From positions 112,397,139 through 112,461,138 of the forward strand of contig OV884011.1 of NCBI GenBank assembly GCA_930367205.1: 64,000 nucleotides of DNA. The letters are read 5' to 3'. The notes below the pieces were generated by a model. That model had not been told where the DNA came from and did not search any database. It worked only from the letters and a program-made list of their open reading frames with translations. A program made the translations under genes and the position numbers. This stretch comes from Acanthosoma haemorrhoidale. Taxonomy: Eukaryota > Arthropoda > Insecta > Hemiptera > Acanthosomatidae. Numbering within the stretch: the first letter of the stretch is position 1; every line of letters begins with the position of its first letter. Of the stretch, positions 1 through 11,715 are shown in pieces.

Positions 1-1194
1 GTCAGGAATTATCTCGTAAGCTAATAGTTGTGAATACTTCACATTGTTTGTGCAACGAAGAATTTTTTCAACAAGCATTATTTTTTTACTATCTTATATT
101 GTACTATGTTCATGTAGTACAAGGTAGTATAATTTTCAGGTGTAGAATCATGGCATAATTAGCTACTACTTGCATTAGTTTGTAAATTTGACATAATGAT
201 CACGTTGATAGCCTATTTTTGATGCTTTACATTTACATACTTCGTTTAATATTTTTTAAAGACAATTTTAAAATTATTACAGATCTGAAAAGTAAAAGTA
301 ATATTTGTTGTTGTTTATTATTTGATTTTTTTTAATTAAATAATAGTGAGCATAATAATGGTTCTCTAAACTAATACTATGTACTTAATCAATTTTTAAT
401 AATTAAAACACTAAAGTTGTATGTGATTAAAAGAATTTAAGGAGAACCTTAACCTAAAGAAGGTCGTGTTTTAGTGCCAATTTATAGTTTATATTTTATT
501 TACGACGCAAGTAGTTTTAAGTTTTATAAATAAATTTTACACAGTAGGTTAATGATGCAGTATAACGTTTCATCAAAAACATTAATTGGAGGAGTCATAA
601 AATTCATGTCTATAGAAAATTTCTCACCAAGAGAAAGACCTTTTTTTTATTAACTAAACTCTATCGAGGGCCACAATCAAGGTAAGAGTTAATATGTAAT
701 GGTTACTGTTACCCCTCCCCGAAATCAAGGTTTTGAAATGAAGATCAATTTTTTTTTCACATATCCGATTTTTGTTTGCTTGTAAAAAAGACCTCGTTAA
801 AATACAGGTGCAGTAAAATGAGCCCATTGTAACTCTCATTAGGCACATCGGTGATAATTATTCTATCATGAACTTTTCTATGTATTTGTGCCAACAAATA
901 AATGAACAGGGGTTTCGAACAAATAAAAACTAAATAGAATTGGGTGACTCTCAGCCCTCAACCCTGAGTTGGAATAAACAAGTGATCAAAACGCCAATCG
1001 AACCCCAGTGAGATGTGACCAGCCTTGACTGGTTGCTGGAAGTCTCTTGGAATTGGGTGGTACAATTCTTTTTTTCTTATCTACCACCAATGCATAGTCA
1101 ATGCTCCGGTCAGTTTGCCAACTATGGAGAGGGTTCAGGAGCTGTCACGTCATGATTAAGCAATGGCTATCAATAGCTTAGTGGTTCGTTCAAT
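1..1194. other. AT-rich non-coding DNA with a decayed tRNA-like box
   Basis: No supportable gene. At about 1000-1013, read on the minus strand, GGGGTTCGATTGG resembles an RNA polymerase III B box, and the neighbouring minus-strand sequence is GC-richer. This could be an old SINE remnant, but no convincing A box or TSD was found. Confidence 0.3.
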
Positions 1195-1210
1195 AATTAA
1201 TAAGTTTAAA
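1195..1210. repeat. Target-site duplication of SINE (left copy)
   Basis: AATTAATAAGTTTAAA here is repeated exactly at 1474-1489. The bases on either side of the two copies differ, so the duplication is exactly 16 bp. This is the usual signature of LINE-mediated insertion of the element between them. Confidence 0.85.
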
Positions 1211-1473
1211 TTAAATTATATCCACAGTACAACATGGGGTCTCACCGTTGTTGATAGGTCATCATCATTATCATTATCGTTATCGTCATAATATCATTAT
1301 GAGGCGATTGGAGATTACCTGTTAACCTTCATTTCTGTTTGTATGGATTTTCTGTCCTTTATTCGAGTACTTATTTACCCACAGGCTGAGTCCCGAAGAA
1401 ATAAAAGTCCTGAAGGGAGTCGGGAATCGAATCTGTTAGAAGCTAGCATGCTAACCACTGGGTTACTGAGACC
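1211..1473 (-). mobile_element. tRNA-derived SINE, apparently full length
   Basis: A 263-bp element flanked by a perfect 16-bp TSD. On the minus strand it starts directly after the TSD with GGTCTCAGTAACCCAGTGG. An A-box-like sequence (CCCAGTGGTTAGC) lies near the start and a B-box-like sequence (AGATTCGATTCCC) about 20 bp further on, as in a tRNA-derived RNA polymerase III promoter. The tRNA-like head is about 55 bp. The body carries an ATGATAACG-type short repeat, and the tail ends in GTGGATATAATTTAA rather than a pure A tract. SINEs move using a partner LINE's reverse transcriptase; the partner here is unknown. The perfect TSD suggests a fairly recent insertion. The parent tRNA cannot be named from this sequence alone. 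Confidence 0.8.
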
Positions 1474-1489
1474 AATTAATAAGTTTAAA
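1474..1489. repeat. Target-site duplication of SINE (right copy)
   Basis: Exact 16-bp copy of 1195-1210. It directly precedes the tRNA-like head on the minus strand, which fixes the element's 5' boundary. Confidence 0.85.
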
Positions 1490-1674
1490 CAATGCATTAT
1501 TACAACAATGCTACAAAAACACTTCAACTGTTATTGAATTATTTTATTTTTTGTTGCCGTGTACTGCCTACGTGGCTAGAGGAACCAATACGGTCTTAAA
1601 AGTACGGAATATACATCATGTTTAAAATTAATTGAGTTACATTTTACAATAAGAATCTATTTTTCTCTTTATAC

Positions 1675-1900
1675 TCTTTATTGGGCTATAATTACAATCT
1701 GCCTTTTATAAGGCAATCAGTAATTTCGATAAACGCTCTCATTCATACCATATTTACAATTCATCATTCACTCACTCATTCATACAATATTTACAGACAG
1801 CCCAGAGACCTCCCAAATGCACATGCGAAGAGAAAGCGGAGTCTTGGGAAGTCCCCCGCGCTCCTCCGTCAGCCGCGTCACCGGATTATCAGTGAAAGAG
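1675..1900 (-). mobile_element. Jockey-A LINE, 3' UTR fragment
   Basis: On the minus strand this matches the 3' UTR of the element at 19102-19726: a GC-richer segment with CCCGCG and GGGACTTCCC-like blocks, then GAATGAGTGAGTGAATGATG, then the terminal hairpin TTGCCTTATAAAAGGCAGATTG near 1695-1715. Only untranslated sequence remains, and no coding part of ORF2 is left. Confidence 0.7.
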
Positions 1901-2551
1901 TTATATAAGCTATCTGTAGCTAATTATCGAAGTTATTAAAGTTCTAGGATCATAAAAATATTACCTCCACAGTAATTAAACGAGATAAAAAATATATATA
2001 ACTAACTATTATGATTTGATCAAAGAAGCAGCGAATAACAAACTATTGCGATGCGTAAATAAATAATTATTCATACATAGGAATTCAGGCCATTATAGAC
2101 GAACTTCGTTGCATCAGATGTAAAAAAAATAAATATTATATTGTAAGTGCGTATATGTGTGTGTCTGCATGTTTGGTGTGTGTGCGTAAAACTCATTTAC
2201 TTATTAAATTTATCACAAAATCAAAAAGAAATAAACTTTATTTTTTCAATCACTTGCCGATATTCGTCTAAGCGATATTCTGCCTCATGAATGAAAATGC
2301 ATAATCCAAGATCATTCTCAAATTCCGCTGTTTCTTGAAGCCGTTTCAGTTGGTTCTGAAAAGGGATGTTTTTAGAACGACTAGTTGAGCTTGTTGGATG
2401 GTTGGATTTCATCCTTTTGTTAGATGCGGTGTCCTTTTCAGAAAGACTTTTTATTCGTTCCTTTGATTACCGATGATTGATTCCTTTGATGATGGTCAAC
2501 TGGCCAATTTACAACATCCGCCAGTGACCTTTATCGGAAACACCACTTTTG
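1901..2551. other. AT-rich spacer
   Basis: Nothing supportable as a gene. There is a short TG-rich stretch near 2150-2185. Reading frames here are short and lack splice or codon support. Confidence 0.5.
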
Positions 2552-2685
2552 AAACGTTCTAAGTTAAATTTTTTTTTTTTTTTTTACAATCTTTATTGTG
2601 CAATAATTACAATCTGCCTTTTATAAGGCAATAATAATACAGATAAATGATCTCATTCTGCATTTTTAAAGTAAACGGAAACGTT
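2552..2685 (-). mobile_element. Jockey-A LINE, extreme 3' end with poly(A) and imperfect TSD
   Basis: The T run at about 2570-2585 is a poly(A) tail on the minus strand. It follows CAATAAAGATTG and the hairpin TTGCCTTATAAAAGGCA, which defines the family's 3' end. About 110 bp of element is present. Flanks GAAACGTTCTAAGT (from 2552) and GAAACGTTTCTTAGT (from 2678) look like a TSD with one insertion and one mismatch. This is a very short 5'-truncated copy. Confidence 0.7.
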
Positions 2686-5586
2686 TCTTAGTGGTAGGAT
2701 ACCGAAATGGCTTCCGACTGAGAGCTAAAGCGGAAACATACTAATTTGTATGTGGACTATTAATCCAGATAAGTGACTCTATAACTAACCTAGCAAAATA
2801 GAAAAAATGGGGTAGGAAACCTCAGAAAATCGTTATAGGCCAACGAAAATACCCTTTTTTATATTTCCGAATTATTGGATCCAAACAAAATTACTGCAGT
2901 CAGTAAAGGAAATCAAACGCATACATTGCTAAGGATATTGTTGTATGCGGTATCGTTGCAAGCGGATTCCGCTGTATTCTTAATTTAATGATATCGACTT
3001 GTAATTAACTCATAACTTCTGCTTCTTAAACATTGCCATCAATAAATAACTACATCCTTTGCAATGGTATAAAACAGCCAGCAGCACCCGGTACATATTT
3101 CAATCTCTTATCTTACCCTTTGACACATAGGCCCACGCACCTTCTCCAACAGTGCTTTCCTGTCACCGCACAGTGGTAGCAATAAATATTGCTTCCTAGT
3201 AGCAGTCGGTACAGGAATAATCCAGGTATTATTTATAAGTGATTTTGAACAAATTTCGTTCTTTAGATCATTAGACAGTGAGCCTAAATCAACAGCAATT
3301 TATTATTATTATCACTCGGCTTTTGGGGGGGGGGTCGATTACTTAGCGTAGTTTTCTATAAAAAGCTTCAGAAATCTATTTTATTCATATTAATCTAGTA
3401 ATTGGCTGAACTATGAAGATGAAATTCTACAATGTCTAACACTCTAGGAAGAGTATTAGTGAGAATAAAGGTGATAAGAATGACATAATAATATGCAACT
3501 TTCTGTATATTGTTTTGAGCTCGGCATAAGAAAAATATTTTTTGTGAGTTTAGTAATGTATGAATTATAGATTCATAATGTACACGCAGAGGTACATCCG
3601 TCCTCCATTAATTGTATCCGTTAATTGTACATCCGTGTCCATTAATTAGACCCAAGCTAGAGAAAAACGTTGTGTTTGTAGTGGGGTGATTACAAGTAAC
3701 CCTCGGTGATAATAGGTTATTATTTTCTTTTTACACACTACTTACCCGGAGACTAACCACATCGTACAAACTGCATCAAGCTAATAGACGCCTCCGACAG
3801 CTGTATCCACTCATCAAAATACTTACTTGTATGACATTACTTTAATAATGTGTTATAAATATTTACTTTTCCATGTCCTATTTAACTTCACTAGCGAGAC
3901 AAAAAATACCAGACTAACACTGTGTATTGATACATGTAGAATTGGCATTTCTGTCAATATCCCGACAATAGAAGGGCTAACGAAGGGATGCTATGATCAC
4001 TGAAACTTTCATAGCTGCGCTTTTATTTAACTAGGCCAACCTATCGAGTAGAGAATCAAAACAAAGATGTCTGAAATTTTACCAAGCAATTATTAACATA
4101 ATACAATTTTTATTTATTTTCTTATATTTGTTGGTTTTTATTTATCGATCTAAATAGACATTTACTGAGATTTCTAGATTTTATAACCAATTTTACGAAA
4201 ACAAAACCTAGTACTTAAACCATTTCCTAATCCTCAAAAATTTATTTTTAGGGGTTCGAACAGTCTTTCTCATTTCTGTGTAATAGAGCCATTAGTCGAT
4301 TATGTTTAATGTCAGGGGAGTCCTTTTTTTTTTTTTTTTAAATGAAGGTTCCTGATGAAAATAATTATCTCTCATATAATTAGTTATGGAACTGCTTTCT
4401 CATTACCTTGGTAATCCAATATTTATTTATTATTGGTAACTTAAATTGCACTAAATGCTCTATCATTACACAGCAGTTAAATTCAATTCATCAACATAAA
4501 TTATTTACAGGTATATTTAGTGTCAATAAACTGGAGCAAGTAAGGATTACTTAATACATTGGGCTTACAAAACAGAACTTGAAAGAGTGTCGAACCGTCA
4601 TGGTTGGCTTGGCGATGTCGGATACGGTGGATCCTCCAGCAAATCGGATTAGAGCTAACGGTCCAAGAGGTAACAATGCCTGGCAGGCATCATATTGTGT
4701 TCCTAAGGTAGGGGGGACTGGCTAGCCGAACGGAAGTGGCAAAAAGTTTGCGTAGTCGACCGTACTCATCGGTAGCGGTCTAGGTATGGAAAAACAATCT
4801 TCGCTTATCGAAGAACTAACATCATCCTCCTTCTCACCTTGTTAGCAGCACAGGGCAACAGATGGCGAGGCCTTTCCACAGAGCTTTAATTGTTTCGTGC
4901 TCCGGCACAACATGCCTATACAAACCTAGTCTGACATAGCTACTATCCAACAAAAAATAATACCTACCTATTTCACGAAAGCAATATCTCAACGTTTCCT
5001 AGCAACGTTTGAATTCAAACCAAACAGATTAAGAATTATAAAACCTTTGTTGGATCTTAAGTACATTATTAAATCTAAAAGTAAACTTTCGTAAAGGCTG
5101 CTGATCGAAGAGAAATTAAAATTAACATAGATGCTTCTCTCGAAATTCAAGTTATAGTAAAGTAAAGAATAATTAAAAAGTTCGCCCTGGACATCGTATT
5201 GTTAGTAGGTACTCCTCTGGAGTACTATTTTGCAATTCGGACTGCACGTATACCTAGATCATCACATTATATTATGAGTCAAATATCAAATTCCTTTGGC
5301 ACAACAAAAGCAAACCACTCATTCAACGTGCAATATTATGTGCATTGCGTATTGCATAGAGATTGATAGATAGATCTTGTTCTAGTGTACTGCTCCCCTG
5401 TTATTCTGCAAGAGGAAGAAATGAATTTATAAAATTTTTGTCAATATGTATTTCGTTCACAGTGTTATTTATTCTAAGTATTAGTATTTATTACCAATCT
5501 GTGAGAAAACTCGTAATAGTTAATTGTGTGTGTAATAATATTTTCCGAGGGGTACTATGTTTTGGAAAGCTAAGTGCATCAGTCAA
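2686..5586. other. Non-coding DNA; GC-richer island near 4590-4920
   Basis: No gene is supported. A G run sits at about 3326-3335. The segment 4590-4920 is GC-richer than its surroundings (GGATACGGTGGATCC, GGTAGGGGGGACTGG) and could be an unrecognised repeat. No long frame or known motif was found in it. Confidence 0.4.
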
Positions 5587-5664
5587 TCTTTACTCAGCTC
5601 TGGGATGTTGATTAGGAGATTGTCTTATTGACTTTTTAACTCTCATTGTCATCGAAAATGCAGG
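5587..5664 (+). repeat. Inverted repeat, left arm
   Basis: TTTACTCAGCTCTGGGAT followed by TTGATTAG, AGATTGTCTTATTGAC and AACTCTCATTG reappears inverted at 6141-6216, with only a few differences. The spacer is about 480 bp. Confidence 0.7.
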
Positions 5665-6140
5665 TGTCTTGCTGTGTTTTAGACTTTTTTAAGTGTGTTT
5701 TTTAGGTCGGATTTAGATACCAGCAGAGACGTATCCGTAAACAAAAGTAAAACTTCATGTCTTAATGACAGTCTCGTTATTTTTTTTTCTTGAGTAAAAA
5801 AAAGTGGACAGATGATATTGATTTCTCAATAAGGCACAAAGTAAAAACCGACAGTGGTGGCTGGCGCACTGTATAAGGAACACGGGCCAAACAAGGTGTT
5901 TTCCAGATTCCCTTGTGCTCCTCTTCTTCGCGACCTCAGCCGGAGTCGGATGAAAGAAGTTGGGCAGGGGACGGCATTCCTTCACACAGTGGCACGGTGC
6001 AACCGCTCTCCTTATGAAACCTGTTGCGTATCACACAGCCTTTCTGACCTTGCTTCATCTGCAACTTAGATTACCAACTGAGTACATGAGCCTTTCAAAA
6101 TTCAAATTTAAGCTCCGAATTACAATTAGGTTTGCTTTCC

Positions 6141-6216
6141 CCCCCGCATTTTCTATCACAATGAGAGTTCAAAAGTCAATAAGACAATCCTCTAATCAAA
6201 TCCCAGAGCTGAGTAA
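6141..6216 (-). repeat. Inverted repeat, right arm
   Basis: Reverse complement of 5587-5664, with a few substitutions and a C run (about 6139-6145) at its outer edge. The 480-bp spacer contains a GC-rich piece (5855-6020) with no recognisable protein. The pair may be two inverted insertions of one repeat or one foldback element. Confidence 0.7.
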
Positions 6217-8339
6217 AGCAGAAGAGGAAATTCACCAAGTATTAAAAACCTTCCTTTATCAAAAGTTTTTTCAAGGACAATTTAGGACTTCTTCGCCATG
6301 TTGATGAAAAGTGAACAGTTAGAAAAACAAACTGGGTATAAAATCACCAATGGGCCAATAGACCAAATCACTAATGGATCCTAAACACAGGAAATGTCAA
6401 AATTAGTAAAAACGTGCGTCTGTTATTGATTACCTTAAAGACTTCCCAAGGACAAGAAATCTGTAGGAGGAATTGACAATGGTGTGTTGGAGTGTCCAGC
6501 AGCTGTCGTTTTGAGTGTTAGGTGAGAATAGGGTCTGAAACTAGTGGAGAGGAGAGGTGTTCAGGAAATTGTTCTGCTTTCCTTTCATCTGTACTATCGT
6601 AGTCTGAGTTTGGTGATACTCGCAATGGCATGGATACTGTAACGTGTGGTCAGAATGTTTGTGCTCCCCTCCATACACTACCCACCATCTTGGCATTAAT
6701 TAATGACAAAGAATTGTCAAATTGGAAAGTTTTGTATGCTTTGATTTCTGTTCTTAGTGTGTTAGCGATTGTAGTTTCGTTCGTTTGACAAAGTCTTGTT
6801 CCTTTTGTTAGTCCTTAATAAATTGTCGTATACAAGGGTATTAGGAACCTTATCTTATTGAGTAGAAAGTGTAAGTACAAATTCACTAGGTAATATAAAA
6901 TCTCTGTAATGCCATACAGCTTTGCATTTTATCTTTTATGCTACTTTGAATTTCGGCTGATGGATGACATCTCTTTACTACGGTTATGCATCATCATATC
7001 CCTTTTATATTGTGACCCATATTAACACTATTAATGTTTTTTTAGTACTATTTATTGAAATGTTTAATATTTTAATAACTGATTATTTATGGTCTTGATT
7101 TGACCGTTTTAACCTATGTTAAATATATTCAATTAACGTTTTACTGTCTCTATAATATTGTTTAATATTTTAGCAGATTCTAGATTAGGACTGATTTATT
7201 AATTTCTACGAAGTAAGTGGTTTTTTCGAAGGTAATGAGTTGTACAGCTCTGGGATTCTCTATGTAAATGTACTTACACTTTTTTATTAGTTATTTTCAT
7301 TTTCGAAATATTTGTATTAACTAGAACAATTAATGCTTCATTTATATGTTTTGTGCAATAATATTCAACATCTATACACTATTCTGAGAGTATTGTTTAA
7401 TGCAATGGTGTTTAGTGCAGCATTTAAAAATGCCAAAGTGTGCTCCCCCGGGAGCGTTCGTTAATTGAAATATATACATCTGTGGGAAGACTAATGGGTT
7501 TGTTTCATTTAAACGATTTAAACAAGCAACCAATCCTTAATACATTATTAGTTTCAGTCCATATTACTAAAATAGAATTTAAATATAAAATGCAAAAAAT
7601 AGTGATGCAACTGATCTACTGGTCAAACTGTTTGCCAATTTTTTGTTTTGGTAACGTTAAAGATTGGTGTAACTTCGGACAAAATTATATCAACATGTTA
7701 TGTTTATGAATGAATGAACAGGTTTTATTAACACTAGGCCTTGTTAAATCATTTATGAATCAAAAAGGAGAGATTGCTACTCAACGAAGCAGTGGCCTGA
7801 ACACACATGAGCAAAACTTTTATGAAGTGTGAAGTACAGACACCCGAACCTGAATCCACAACTTGCCTATAACAATTACAAATATTTTCTGCAAGCTTTA
7901 TTCAATCTCTTTCTTAATTCTTCACAGTATAAATCTCAATGATCTAAAGCAGAAGATAATTGTGACTGTTGCCGATGACTTCATAAAAATAACCAATCTT
8001 ATGTAAGTCCCTTATGTTTTGCAGCAGATAATGAACCTACCTGCTGCGGGTACGAGATATTTATGAGTCTACGGGCCTGGGTAAAGTAATGTCATGGCGC
8101 CATAAGATAAGTATCCAACAGGTATCTGTACTATCGATAGTTCTACCTGCAGGCATTTTAGTCGGGCCGAACCCCACAGTTTCAGCATCTCTGAGTGCCT
8201 TGTGATGAGTTTTAAAATCCTTCAATTAGTTAACGGTGCTAACAGTTAAGTAGAAGGAAACCAAATTTAAGTAGACTTCATAAACTTTATAAATAAATTG
8301 AATAGACCAATGCTGAGGAATGAGTATCATCCATGAGTT
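6217..8339. other. AT-rich non-coding DNA
   Basis: Nothing supportable. All reading frames are short with no family motif. A phrase near 7240-7255 (ACAGCTCTGGGATTCTC) slightly resembles the inverted repeat at 5.6 kb, but is too short to call. Confidence 0.4.
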
Positions 8340-8938
8340 CATCAAATAAGTAATTGTCATAATTGAGATCATTCATTCCATATTGACAGTTCACAGGTGA
8401 GTGCACCTGTTCGTGCGATGTATACACATACACTCATCCTAGGGAACACCCAATCCCGCAGTCGCCTCATTTGCATATGGAAGAAGAAGCGGGGGGGGGG
8501 GATCCACTGCGCTCCTCCATCAACTACATCGCCGCGTGACCAAGTGCGCGAGAGCCAGAGAAGCTCAGGTCATATTTCGAGAAACTGACCGTTGCCAGGA
8601 CTCCAACTGTTATGAATCTTTAGCAGATGACGAGGCCACTTTAATCTTCGAGAAGGATTATAAGGATGCGTGAGACATTATAAAGACTGCGCTAGGATAT
8701 TTGGATGAATGGATAAGTTTTGGAGAAATTTCGTGAACTCTTAAGGGTTGAGATTAGGGAGCTAAGGAAAACTAATACCGTTATTAAGGGCTGTGTTGCC
8801 GCGTTATCCGCGATCATTATCCATTGTTCTCGGGATTTTTGATTAAAAAGAATTGCACGCGCTTGGTGTTTGACCGTTTCGTTGCAGCCCATAACTCTAT
8901 TCTGTATGTCCATGAATAAATTTTCTTAGTGGAACAAT
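8340..8938 (-). pseudogene. Jockey-A LINE ORF2 C-terminus and 3' UTR, decayed
   Basis: The minus strand carries the last part of a Jockey-clade reverse transcriptase ORF with frameshifts. Near 8880-8930 it reads KIYSWTYRIELW, the counterpart of the family's K.IWTYGIQLWG motif, followed by a corrupted N.K..Q.FQSK.LR segment. A 3' UTR homologous to 19.1-19.5 kb follows, with a G10 run at about 8491-8500. The intact protein would be an endonuclease/reverse transcriptase copying element RNA in the nucleus; this fragment cannot. The terminal hairpin and tail seen at 2.6 kb are not clear, so the 3' boundary is approximate. Confidence 0.65.
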
Positions 8939-9560
8939 GAGGTCTGGTAGGTGGTGGCGTTCCGCCTTATATTCACCACCTCCAGGAAAGTTGACCAACA
9001 AACTTTGGACCCTATCTACAACGTTTTGCCTATCCAGGCATCCTAAGGATTACCATTCAGAGATATATAGGTGGCAGTTACTTATTTTTATAAATAATAA
9101 GGTATTATGATTTATATTATAAATAAGGATTGCTTGTCCTTTAATAATCATTTAATAGTTCTTCCTATTTTATATAACCTCCCCAAAACACTAAGGTTTG
9201 GTTTTATTGTAAAATATGCAAATTATTTAAAAAATATATTATTGCAAATATAAAAATTTTAATTATTAAAGTGTAAATTTTTATAAAAATATTTAGTAAA
9301 ATGGTTTTTGCTTCGGCCACTTTTTAATACAATATTGTTTTACGATTTCAAAATCTAATTTATTTTTGCAGTAAGGATACTAATTCGATATGTAACAATG
9401 AATTAATAAAAATTGAAAGATAATATCAGTTAATGGTGTGTTGTTTTACTATTTTTAACCAAATTTCCAATTTTATTACTTATTACCTTAAATGTTTTTT
9501 AGGTAATTGTCTCCTAGAGGTGTTCATCTTAACTAAGTTTTTTTGTCCTGAATTGTAGTC
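8939..9560. other. AT-rich spacer
   Basis: No gene seen. The first 120 bp (GGTGGTGGCGTTCCGCC and onward) is GC-richer and could still belong to the Jockey-A copy, but no RT motif could be aligned. The rest is A/T-dominated. Confidence 0.4.
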
Positions 9561-9584
9561 CTGAAAATGCCTGAGAAGGCGAAA
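9561..9584 (+). ncRNA. Hammerhead-like core (degenerate)
   Basis: CTGAAAA, then a perfect 4-bp stem GCCT/AGGC with a GAGA loop, then GAAA. This follows the hammerhead order CUGANGA, stem II, GAAA, with the last base of the first box altered (A for G at one position). Stems I and III were not resolved. The motif most resembles those at 18521-18544 and 46486-46509, so it is probably a Penelope-like element end. Confidence 0.4.
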
Positions 9585-9965
9585 TGTCGACTGATGATGT
9601 AGTATCAAAATAACAAACAAAGATATAAGGAAAGACTCCAAGTTTTATTTGCTTTCTTAAAATAATACAAATATCAACGTAGAAGTGTCTCGGAGTATTA
9701 CTTCGAGGAATATTGTCCTTTAAATGGGGTTACATTACACCTATCGTTGTATTTTTTTTTTATTTCTTCATCCTTGTTTTTTGTTTGGAAAAAATATCTT
9801 AGCTCCCAATTGAAGTAAAAACATTTTAATCAGTAAAAATACAAACAAATGTTAAAATAATAAAAAATGGGGAGTCTAACGATCTTTAATTTCTTACAGA
9901 CTAGCTGATCACAGTCTGTATCCTGCTGAGTAAGTATATAGCTAATCAAAATCCTCCAATGGTTG

Positions 9966-10101
9966 TTGTACCTGCAGATCACATACTCCAAGGAGGTCGT
10001 CACGACTTATACAAGCAATACATCGAGGTGACAGACTGATTAGAAAACTAATTCACCGGTTTCGCAACGGCATACATTATTTATGGCAGCGACGCCGAAG
10101 C
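9966..10101 (+). pseudogene. Frameshifted copy of the 11.5-kb coding segment
   Basis: About 136 bp nearly identical to 11549-11685. Translation gives VPADHILQGG and then breaks: one C is missing where the intact copy reads ATCCGAGG, which shifts the frame into a stop. The downstream match (TTCACCGGTTTCGCAAC and TTATGGCAGCGACGCCGAAG) returns in the original register. An acceptor-like TTTAATTTCTTACAG ends near 9901. Homology stops just after 10101, so this is a partial duplicate. The function of the protein is not recognised. Confidence 0.55.
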
Positions 10102-10676
10102 CGTTTCGATACTATTGGTCAAATCCCCCGGTATCCCTGACTCAGTTGGAAACGCAAGTCCTTCGCGCTCGCTCAAGTGTGACCCACCAAGGTCCGCACA
10201 TTCGCTTAAAACACGCGACAGCGGACATAATGGCTTCTTGTTAGCCTGAAGACGGGGCGTCGTGGCCTCCGAAAGGTCTCGACCAGCGTCTAACGGACTC
10301 CGGACCAGCCTCACCGACAGACCGTTTTTTTGTGCCAGTCGTCTGAGCGCTTAATCTCGGCTGCTCCATTGAACAAATCAAATCCCTCATTGCATGAGCT
10401 GAGTTAAAGTACTCGTGGAAACCAGTCGAAAATGTATGGATTTTACACATTTAAAACACATGCCCTTATGCAAGATGATAAGTTTTAATAAAATGTACTA
10501 GTTTATTCGACTAATTACAAATGACAACTTGTATGATACATATATACAACACTTGTCACTCAATAACAAGTACCGGATAAAGTGGAGTGATGAAATTATT
10601 AAGTGGGAACCACAACTCCCATATTTAGGGCTGACGCTGGATATTACGGGTTATTAACAATCATTTTGTTGCGATA
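10102..10676. other. GC-richer unassigned segment, then AT-rich spacer
   Basis: 10102-10440 is clearly GC-richer than its surroundings, with short open frames on the minus strand. No known motif, tRNA-like box or tail was recognised. It begins exactly where the duplicated coding segment ends, so it may be part of the same duplicated or inserted unit. Confidence 0.35.
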
Positions 10677-10703
10677 TTTCGGACCCCATTAGTCCATCAT
10701 CAG
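10677..10703 (-). ncRNA. Hammerhead-like core, both boxes intact
   Basis: On the minus strand: CTGATGA, then GGAC/GTCC stem II with a loop, then GAAA. Both catalytic-core boxes match the hammerhead consensus exactly. Further downstream TAATATCC offers a possible UH cleavage position after a long stem III. Stem I pairing is only partial by eye. Penelope-like retroelements are known to carry such ribozymes near their ends. This is a good candidate by core, unproven by fold. Confidence 0.5.
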
Positions 10704-11452
10704 GCACCCACCATGTAGCCTATATTGTTTCGTTTCAAATTAAAAACAATATTAAAACTAAAAGATTACTAAATTAACATTAATAACAATAAAATTATAT
10801 CCCAGCCGTAAAATCGTCGTGATGTTTCATATGTTTCATGTTAATTAGTCAATAAAATCAAAGTTACTAAATACAATAAACAAACATCTACCTATTCCAT
10901 AAAAAAATCAACTTTAAATACTAAAAATAAACCAATAATGTACCATGCTCTGTTTGTAGTTCAATGAGCACTTCAAATTACATCAAGCTTTAAGTCCTCA
11001 AAAACCACTGTTTAAATCTAACAGGATAATAACTATCTAATAATAATTTAAACTAATATAATATCTTGTCTTAAGTAAATATTTACTACAAGCCAACTCC
11101 ACTTATACATGTGCTATAAGAGAAAATAATAACGAAAGATTTTCTTATTGCTTCATATACTGGTCACTGCTTTAGATTTTATAAAATTGCATTTTTATGA
11201 AATAAAAAAAATTCATAAAATATTGAAATGAAAATGCCGGCTTCAATTTAGCAGACTAATTGTATGAACCTTATTTATCACCCTTGCATGCATATATCAG
11301 ACAGGAAGGAAGCCTTCAAACCCAGTAAAATTGACCGAGTGAGAATAAAATGAAAATATCTGCATTTTTTTTTATAGTCAATAACGTCAAAAGATTTGTT
11401 TTTAACATTTTCAAAGAAATTAATTAAAAATCTTTTTGTTTTTTCTATTCAG
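10704..11452. other. AT-rich DNA leading to a splice acceptor
   Basis: No gene until the end. The last bases form a strong acceptor: TCTTTTTGTTTTTTCTATTCAG, ending at 11452, feeds the open segment that follows. Confidence 0.5.
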
Positions 11453-11715
11453 GGATAGATTCACCTCCACGCCACATTGATTTACTTGTGAACAACCATG
11501 GAATTATTGTTAATAAGCAAACCACTCACCTCAAAAAATACGCACACCTTGTACCTGCAGATCACATACTCCAGGGAGGTCGTCGCGACTTAGCCAAGCA
11601 ATACATCCGAGGTGATAGACTGATTAGAAAACAAATTCACCGGTTTCGCAACGAGTTACATTATTTATGGCAGCGACGCCGAAGCCTCATGAACAAAATA
11701 CATCAATTATTATAA
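11453..11715 (+). CDS. Candidate terminal exon, basic protein of unknown family
   Basis: An 87-residue open segment starts immediately after a strong polypyrimidine-CAG acceptor and ends at a TAA. The exon opens with two bases completing a split codon, then reads IDSPPRHIDLLVNNHG, later LVPADHILQGGRRDL, and ends in an Arg/His/Leu-rich tail (RFRNELHYLWQRRRS). There is no ATG near the beginning, so it would need an upstream exon, which was not found. Half of it is duplicated with a frameshift at 9966-10101, so it may belong to a repeated gene family or an unrecognised mobile element. The protein family is unknown. A poorer alternative is a chance frame, but the acceptor and the duplication argue against that. 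Confidence 0.4.

Noticed and set aside
1420..1473. Functional tRNA gene
   Set aside because: The box A/B head continues into a SINE body within TSDs and does not form an acceptor stem.
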